A program made the translations under genes and the position numbers. A stretch of 41,293 nt of DNA from an uncultured Alphaproteobacteria bacterium (GTDB lineage Bacteria; Pseudomonadota; Alphaproteobacteria; CAAHEQ01; UBA3637): positions 1 through 41,293 of the forward strand of contig CALXPF010000003.1 of the NCBI GenBank assembly GCA_944390205.1, given 5' to 3'. A model generated the notes under the pieces. That model was not told the DNA's origin, did no database searches, and saw only the letters and a program-made list of their open reading frames with translations. Below are positions 36,901 to 41,293 of this stretch, one piece after another (position 1 is the stretch's first letter; each line of letters starts with the position of its first letter).

Positions 36901-37152
36901 GGCCGTCGAAGACATATAAAGCATTCCCTCCACCCCGTTAAGGGCGTTTTCAATAGGGACGGCAACCGTGTCCACAATAACGGAAGCGTTGGCTCCCGGA
37001 TAATTGGCCGACACAACAATTTGCGGAGGGGTAATTTGAGGGTACTGAGAAATCGGCAAAACAACAAGCGCAATTAACCCCAACAAAACCATCAAAACGG
37101 CAATAACACCTGAGAATCTGGGATTTTGAATAAAAAATGAAGATAATTGCAT
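33904..37152 (-). CDS. RND multidrug efflux permease (pump 2)
   Basis: 1082 residues, AcrB family, longer than pump 1. The N-terminus MQLSSFFIQNPRFSGVIAVL is typical. Proton-relay Asp409-Asp410 in LVVDDAIIVVE and the Lys in ASKNAILIVQF are present. Two periplasmic porter/docking loops and 12 membrane helices are expected. About 30 extra residues lie near 500-540, before TM7 (AHQLNKLTKKESSLPDERKF), and the C-terminal tail is long and basic. It is distantly similar to the permease at 21142 but clearly diverged. The start is 9 bp after the adaptor gene. Confidence 0.95.
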   Translation of the reverse strand: MQLSSFFIQNPRFSGVIAVLMVLLGLIALVVLPISQYPQITPPQIVVSANYPGANASVIVDTVAVPIENALNGVEGMLYMSSTANDNGSYQLTITFNIGVDPDMAQVKVENRLQQVTSLLPSIVNQEGLSVKTQSANILGFLVFDSPKGTYDNLYLSNFAYSNIQNPLERVSGVSDVNIYGPQNSMRVWLDPQKLTALGLDSDKVVEAIQSQNIQAAIGSIGSAPATAGSNLVLTLTTTGQLNTVELFENIILSVSKDGGIVRLKDVARVEIGADSYELEASYNNQPAVIIALSQTPGSNSLATMKNLKKEIARLQKSFPQDMRLELVYDATSFVSASIQNVLTTLATTFLLVVLVVFLFLQNGKATFIPAITIPVSLITTFAVLYVLGFDINLLTLFALILAIGLVVDDAIIVVERVQYLMKFKKLDSLSAAVQAMKDIGSSIVATTLVLLSIFIPVGLMAGMTGKIYQQFAVTIATAVVLSAINALTLSPALCAIFFSHPAHQLNKLTKKESSLPDERKFWGGYLLQKVFDPFNRLLESCQNIYLKIVRLLITHLWMMFFLFCIAVSFIVFLFVKTPTSFLPEEDQGVFFANIQLPETASINQTEIELNKLSEKILKMKGVRYFIGISGASLLGSGGENIGMAVIGLDPWSDRTAPALSLESLMDQARRDNKSSSFVSIDFFALPAIPGVGNSDGLSFQLNAINSNTTTQELSNALDTLLTQLNKNPSFSFAFSTFSADTPHAYLEIDRTKAKMLGVSISSLFTVLQNNLGSRYVNNITSGGQINKVIVQADYDYRKSFENIENLHVPTDTGGFVQLKELLSFKIVMAPKIIDRFNQYQTASVTAAAGSGVSTGTAIDVVRNMASSLGRQFQIAWTGLSLQEVETRGLAFILIAFAFVFGYLFLVALYESWLIAVSVIISNVFAILGALIGLSLMGLPLSIYAQLGIVLLIGLASKNAILIVQFILTYHRAGMPLLEAAVKGASERFRAVLMTALTFILGVMPMVFATGAGAGSQISMGTAVFFGMILAVTVGILFIPALFVLLAIGADKYALRHPQTILENGKRQIKKDNSGEKQRRKK

Positions 37153-37161
37153 TCCGTCTCC

Positions 37162-38292
37162 CTATAAAGCCGTCTGTATTTGACCTTGTGCCGGATGTCC
37201 GATCATCTGTTGAGAAACCGGCTCCGAAATAACCAAATCATCGTTTTCCAATCCGTTAGAAATGTAAAATTGATGACCTATACTTTGACTGACAACAACC
37301 TTTTGTTTAGCGATAATTCCGTTTTTAATGAGATAGACAAAAGTTCCGTCCGGCTCAAAGGAAACAAGGTTTTGATCAATTAAAACGCCTAAGGGTATTT
37401 TTTTCTCCAACACGACCGTCACATAAGCATTCGGCAGTAGTTGTCGGCGTGGATTTTTAAAATCGGCATATAAAATAACAGAAGACGTTTCGGACGAGAC
37501 TTGGTTGTTCATAAACAGATGTTCTCCCGAAAAAGGATAAACACTTCCGTCCCCCAAAATCAGTTTGACTTGAAAATCGTGCCATAAACTTCCCTTATTT
37601 TTTGCCATATTCTCTAAATAATCTTTATTCGGAACAGAAAACGAGACGCGTATCGGGTTATATTGAACAAGATCGACCAACGGGCTTCCCTCGGGTGAAA
37701 CATAATCTCCTTTTGTGACGGACACATTGCCGATCACACCGCCAATAGGTGATTTGATAACCGTGTAATCATAGTTTACGGAAGCCGATTTTAAACCGGC
37801 CTCCGCCGATTTAAAAGCAGCCATCGCCGATAAATATTGTGTCCGTGCATTATCTAATTCCGTTTTTGAAATGGCGCTTGATTTTGTTTTTTTGATCCGA
37901 TCCAGATATGTCTGCGCATTTTTTAAATCCGCTTTTGCTTTCATCACATTAGCCAAAGCCGTTTCTCGAGCGGCCTTGTAGGAGGCTTGCTGAAGAATAA
38001 ACAATTGGTCTCCCGCTTTAACTTTTTCTCCCCCCTTAACAAAAACTCGATCTATAAAACCGCTGATAAACGGTCGAATTTGAACCGAATGAATGGGAAT
38101 AACCGTTCCGATATATTCCTTTTGGAATAAAATCGGTTGAAGTCGAATCTTTTGAACGGGGACAGTCAACACGGTTGGAATTGTTTGGGGAACTGTTTTT
38201 TGAGAAGAAGCGGAAAACTCGGCTCTCAACAAAAACACGATAACAAAACATAATGCGATAATAATCCCCAAGAAAATATAATCCCGACGCAT
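37162..38292 (-). CDS. RND efflux periplasmic adaptor subunit (pump 2)
   Basis: 376 residues from ATG 38292. An N-terminal membrane segment (residues 5-22) is followed by lipoyl halves (VQIRPFISGFIDRVFVKGGEKV and VIKSPIGGVIGNVSVTKGDYV) around an alpha-hairpin, then the beta-barrel (VQYNPIRVSFSVPNKD). The frame extends to another ATG at 38337; I prefer 38292 because AGGGGGAAG stands close before it, whereas the upstream ATG has only a distant GGGG. It is the first gene of the pump 2 operon. A CCCTTTTAAGGG palindrome lies at 38307-38318. Confidence 0.92.
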   Translation of the reverse strand: MRRDYIFLGIIIALCFVIVFLLRAEFSASSQKTVPQTIPTVLTVPVQKIRLQPILFQKEYIGTVIPIHSVQIRPFISGFIDRVFVKGGEKVKAGDQLFILQQASYKAARETALANVMKAKADLKNAQTYLDRIKKTKSSAISKTELDNARTQYLSAMAAFKSAEAGLKSASVNYDYTVIKSPIGGVIGNVSVTKGDYVSPEGSPLVDLVQYNPIRVSFSVPNKDYLENMAKNKGSLWHDFQVKLILGDGSVYPFSGEHLFMNNQVSSETSSVILYADFKNPRRQLLPNAYVTVVLEKKIPLGVLIDQNLVSFEPDGTFVYLIKNGIIAKQKVVVSQSIGHQFYISNGLENDDLVISEPVSQQMIGHPAQGQIQTAL

Positions 38293-38434
38293 TGTCTTCC
38301 CCCTATCCCTTTTAAGGGAAATTGGGTCGATTTTCATAAAATGTCAATTAAATTTCCCCTTTTTTAACGAAAGTCTGTCTTCTGATAACAAAAAACGGAT
38401 CGACAACACTTTTGTTTGAGCAATCGCTTTTTTC

Positions 38435-38464
38435 TTGATTTTTAAAAACATTTAATCCTATAAT
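38435..38464 (+). promoter_or_regulatory. Promoter of the Mic60-like/HemY-like pair
   Basis: TTGATT (38435-38440), 18 bp, perfect TATAAT (38459-38464). The start is near 38471, and AGGAG precedes ATG 38494. Confidence 0.6.
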
Positions 38465-38493
38465 AACCTATCTTTAGAAAAAGGAGCCTGTTT

Positions 38494-39684
38494 ATGGATA
38501 ACGATACCTCAATACGTTTTGAAGAAGAAAATCTTTCCCGCCCCCAAAACGAGGGAGAGAAAAATACGTTCCGGCAAAAAAAGATGCTCAAATCTGTTCT
38601 GATCGGCATTTTAGCCATTCTTTGTATTATCGGTGGAATTTTTATCCATCGCTTCCATTCCAGTGCGGCGATTCAATATAACACCTTTTCGAAAACAATC
38701 AGAAAAGATCCTTTACAACCCATTCAAGTCAAGCCAAAATCAAACAAACCGGATCTTTTAACGAAAGCCCACGAGGTTTCCGCGCCGAAAGATTTCAAGA
38801 AAAAATCCGAAAAAGTACTGCCGGCTCTCGTCGTTACGCCAAAAGCATCGGAACCTTCTTCGATACATGCAGAAGAGACAAATAAAGAACCGATTGTCGC
38901 TTCCGAACAAGAAAAAGAAGCTCCCTCTTTTGTAGCGGAACAAAACCCAATATCCGATAAACAGCCGGTTGATAAAACTTCTTCCGAGCAAGGGACGGAA
39001 ACACAAAAGGCCTTAAATGATTTTCCGCTTTTAAATAACCCTCAATCTGTCGCGGATGAATCTTCTGTCGCCTCAAATGAGACGGAGAGTCAACAAAATC
39101 CGCTCAATCCGGATCTCTCCGATTCTACGCTTGAGACAATTCCACAGACAGAGGGTACTCAGACATCATCAGCTCCGACCATCAGTCTCAGAGACGTTCT
39201 GCTTTTAAGAGATCGCTTTTTGAACGGCGAGCCCTGTTTGGAAGAATATGAAAAAATAAATGCTTTAGAAAACAAAAATCAAAAAATACAAGATGTTTTA
39301 AATACTCTTGCCCCTTATTGCCTCAGTCATTTAAAAGCGGTGTCGGAGCTTGAAAAAACGTTCAGACAAGATAAGAAACAAGCCGTCATCACCTATTATC
39401 ACGTGACGGAGCCCCGTTTTATTGCTTATTTAAAGGCAATTCCGACTTACTTAATCGATATTCGGGAAATCAACCCCAAAGGGAACACGCCGATCGAAAC
39501 CTTGGATAAAATTCATAACGAGATTGAAAAACAAAATATTGAAAAGGCTCTGGCTCTGACAGATACGCTTCCCGATTACATGAAATCCGCGCTGTCTTCA
39601 TTCCATCGAGAAGCCCAAATTTATCTGAGAGCGAAAAAAAGCATTGAAAAACTTGTTTTATCCTTTGAGGCACAAGGAGAATAG
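38494..39684 (+). CDS. Mitofilin/Mic60-like inner-membrane protein
   Basis: 396 residues. A short cytoplasmic N-terminus is followed by one membrane helix at about 34-51 (SVLIGILAILCIIGGIFI). A long Pro/Ser/Glu-rich, low-complexity periplasmic stretch covers about 70-225, and a helical C-terminal domain begins SLRDVLLLRDRFLNGEP. This layout, and its place directly before a HemY-like gene, match the alphaproteobacterial Mic60/COG4223 family, relatives of the mitochondrial cristae-organising protein. The expected coiled coil between the membrane helix and C-domain is not obvious; the linker looks disordered instead. Assignment rests on layout and synteny more than on motifs. Confidence 0.7.
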   Translation: MDNDTSIRFEEENLSRPQNEGEKNTFRQKKMLKSVLIGILAILCIIGGIFIHRFHSSAAIQYNTFSKTIRKDPLQPIQVKPKSNKPDLLTKAHEVSAPKDFKKKSEKVLPALVVTPKASEPSSIHAEETNKEPIVASEQEKEAPSFVAEQNPISDKQPVDKTSSEQGTETQKALNDFPLLNNPQSVADESSVASNETESQQNPLNPDLSDSTLETIPQTEGTQTSSAPTISLRDVLLLRDRFLNGEPCLEEYEKINALENKNQKIQDVLNTLAPYCLSHLKAVSELEKTFRQDKKQAVITYYHVTEPRFIAYLKAIPTYLIDIREINPKGNTPIETLDKIHNEIEKQNIEKALALTDTLPDYMKSALSSFHREAQIYLRAKKSIEKLVLSFEAQGE

Positions 39685-39686
39685 AA

Positions 39687-40877
39687 ATGTTAAAACTTAT
39701 TTTATTTGCAATCAGCATGGTCTTTGTCGGATACCTCATCGTCACGGACGGTTTTATGGTTTCCGTCTCTGCTTTTGGTTATGAAGTGACGCTTTCCATC
39801 ATTTTATTGGTTGTATTGGTCGCTTTATTTTTCTACATTCTCCATGTCGGTAAAAAACCATTTTGTTGGTTGTTCGGTTTTAAAGAAAGACGCGACCGCA
39901 AACACTTGATGAAAAAAGAAGGCTTTTTAACATTTTCTTTACAAACCGTTCTGGATCAAAATGATTCGGCGATTGAAAAAATCTTACATCAAAAACGTAA
40001 TATCTTTAGAAAAAAGGATACGGAACAACTGTTATTGACAGCTATTTTTGAACCGACTCCCGCTATTTTTGAACAACTTTTGCAACATCCGGATACGGAA
40101 TTGGCCGGTATTCGAGGATTGTTTTTAGAGGCTCAGAAAAAAGGAGATTTAACAGAAGCCTCCAAACTGCTCAATCGGGCTGCTCAAAAATACACGGCCG
40201 TTTCTTGGCTTCGACAAGCTCAATTTGATCTTCAAGTCTTACAAAATGATTGGGAAGGCGCTTTAAAAACAATTGAAGACTTAAAAAAGAGAGGGCTTAT
40301 TTCAAAACCGGATTATTTGTTAAAAAAATCAGCTATTTTGTTGTGTTTAGATCGTCCCGAAGAGGCTTTTTCGTTAGATCCTCAAAATCCGGCAACCGGT
40401 TTGGCCTATGCTCAAAAAAATCCGTCAAAAGCAAAAGATATTTTAATGCAGTCGTGGAAAGAAACGCCCTGCTGGGATACTTATCTGGCATTTAAAAAAG
40501 TAATTAAAGAAGAGACACCTGCCAAACAAATAAAATGGGTCGAGAAACTTGTTTCAAAAAATCCAACCGCAAAACTCTCATTATTGGCGCTGGCCGATTC
40601 TGCCATGGGTGCCGAAATGTGGGGACTGGCCAAAGAACATCTGGACGTATATATGCAAACATATCCTCTGACGGAACAAGCGGCTCTGATGATGGCTCAT
40701 GTAGAAAGAGCCGGTTGGCATCACGAAGCAACCGCAAAAAAATGGGAAGAAAAAGCACTGGAAACAACCGAGAAATCAGGTGTCTTTATTTGTGCTAACT
40801 GCAACCACACACAGCGCGACTGGTCTGCCGGATGCCCCGTTTGCAACACGTTTGCCGGTCTACGCTACACCGCCTGA
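39687..40877 (+). CDS. HemY-like membrane protein with C-terminal zinc ribbon
   Basis: 396 residues. Two N-terminal membrane helices (about 3-22 and 33-55) are followed by a basic cytoplasmic loop. Next come TPR-like helical repeats (for example DLTEASKLLNRAAQKYTAVS and LAKEHLDVYMQTYPLTEQAA). A C-terminal zinc ribbon has Cys369, Cys372, Cys383 and Cys386 (CANC and CPVC). HemY-N proteins are linked to haem synthesis loci, though this window shows no haem genes. It starts 2 nt after the Mic60-like stop with AGGAG upstream, so the two are one unit. No terminator is visible downstream. Confidence 0.8.
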   Translation: MLKLILFAISMVFVGYLIVTDGFMVSVSAFGYEVTLSIILLVVLVALFFYILHVGKKPFCWLFGFKERRDRKHLMKKEGFLTFSLQTVLDQNDSAIEKILHQKRNIFRKKDTEQLLLTAIFEPTPAIFEQLLQHPDTELAGIRGLFLEAQKKGDLTEASKLLNRAAQKYTAVSWLRQAQFDLQVLQNDWEGALKTIEDLKKRGLISKPDYLLKKSAILLCLDRPEEAFSLDPQNPATGLAYAQKNPSKAKDILMQSWKETPCWDTYLAFKKVIKEETPAKQIKWVEKLVSKNPTAKLSLLALADSAMGAEMWGLAKEHLDVYMQTYPLTEQAALMMAHVERAGWHHEATAKKWEEKALETTEKSGVFICANCNHTQRDWSAGCPVCNTFAGLRYTA

Positions 40878-40995
40878 CACAATACTTTTCGTCTAGGCCA
40901 CCCGTTTTCGATATAAGTCCGTCTCGACAAGATATCGGCTACGCGCCCCCTTGTGAACTCTTTTGTGGCTCATATTCTGACGAGAAATAAGCATC

Positions 40996-41253
40996 GATCG
41001 TCCCGTCCCCCTTGCGACACACCTATGACATGCGTTCTCTCACGCCCCGATCATTCCCCCTTGCAACACACCCATGACTTGCGTTCTCTCACACCCCGAT
41101 CATTCCCCCTTGCAACACGACCATGACCTACGTTCTCTCACGCCCCGATCGTCCCGTCCCCCTTGCGACACGCCTATGACCAGTGTTCTCTCACGCCCCG
41201 ATCATCCCCCCTTGCGACACACCCATGACATGCGTTCTCCCACACCCCACCTT
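40996..41253 (+). repeat. 49-bp imperfect tandem repeats, C-rich
   Basis: Units begin with CCCCCTTGC at 41007, 41056, 41105, 41158 and 41207, so the period is 49, 49, 53 and 49. Each unit continues with ACAC, ATGAC, CGTTCTCTCAC and CCCCGATC blocks with scattered substitutions. A more diverged CCCCCTTG occurs at 40947. The period is not a multiple of three and no long frame is kept, so it is non-coding. The stretch from 40878 to the window end holds no gene I can support. Confidence 0.9.
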
Positions 41254-41263
41254 CCCTTCTCCC
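41239..41263 (-). other. G-quadruplex motif on the minus strand
   Basis: The + strand runs CCC at 41239-41241, CCCC at 41245-41248, CCC at 41254-41256 and CCC at 41261-41263, so the minus strand has four G-tracts with loops of 4, 5 and 3 nt. From 41235 to 41293 the + strand contains no G at all. Confidence 0.6.
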
Positions 41264-41293
41264 TTACCACCTACTCATTCCCTCCACCTTCCC

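Noticed and set aside
41007-41255. Second CRISPR array
   Set aside because: The 49-bp units are contiguous with no unique spacers between conserved repeats, so they are ordinary tandem repeats.

Overview
The window is an AT-rich bacterial chromosome segment, most likely from an uncultured alphaproteobacterium. The best taxonomic clue is the pair at 38494-40877: a Mic60/mitofilin-like membrane protein followed by a HemY-like protein with a C-terminal zinc ribbon, an arrangement typical of Alphaproteobacteria. A proteobacterial-type DgkA and ClpB agree. Against this, ProRS is of the archaeal/eukaryotic-like architecture and LeuRS looks Firmicutes/Bacteroidetes-like, so some genes were probably acquired from other phyla. 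Nearly every line has genes; I saw no rRNA, tRNA, insertion sequence or prophage.

Layout. (1) 128-4271, + strand: a surface-polysaccharide operon with one promoter, a family-2 glycosyltransferase and the dTDP-L-rhamnose genes rmlA, rmlC, rmlD and rmlB, all overlapping. rmlC carries a one-base frameshift. (2) 4494-6008, - strand: proS with a strong promoter. (3) 6182-11662: a complete type II-C CRISPR-Cas locus. It has a five-repeat array read on +, then cas2, cas1 and cas9 on - (cas9 first in the operon), then a divergent tracrRNA gene on +. (4) 11775-17165: an orphan membrane protein, leuS, an FMN-dependent oxidoreductase and a cysteine-nucleophile alpha/beta hydrolase. (5) 17271-19871: rlmA plus a DUF4186 gene, convergent with a two-gene operon of a 66-residue protein and a phosphoribosyltransferase-like protein. 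(6) 19990-26127: RND pump 1 (adaptor, permease) followed by an ABC-F ATPase. (7) 26392-32079: a CPA2 cation/proton antiporter whose 3' end is tandemly duplicated, dgkA and clpB. (8) 32100-38292, - strand: RND pump 2 as a full tripartite operon with an extra small membrane protein. (9) 38494-40877: the Mic60-like/HemY-like pair. (10) 40996-41293: C-rich 49-bp tandem repeats and a G-quadruplex motif on the - strand.

The most interesting system is the CRISPR locus. All five 36-bp repeats are identical, and each contains a near-consensus sigma-70 promoter (TTGACA, 16 bp, TGC, TACAAT). Each spacer could therefore be transcribed from the repeat in front of it, as known for Neisseria type II-C, but here with a perfect -35 box as well as the extended -10. 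The tracrRNA gene is fully readable: promoter, a 30-nt anti-repeat matching 28 of 30 positions, a stem-loop and a terminator. The cas9 and tracrRNA promoters appear to lie back to back beside a 13-bp perfect inverted repeat, which suggests shared control.
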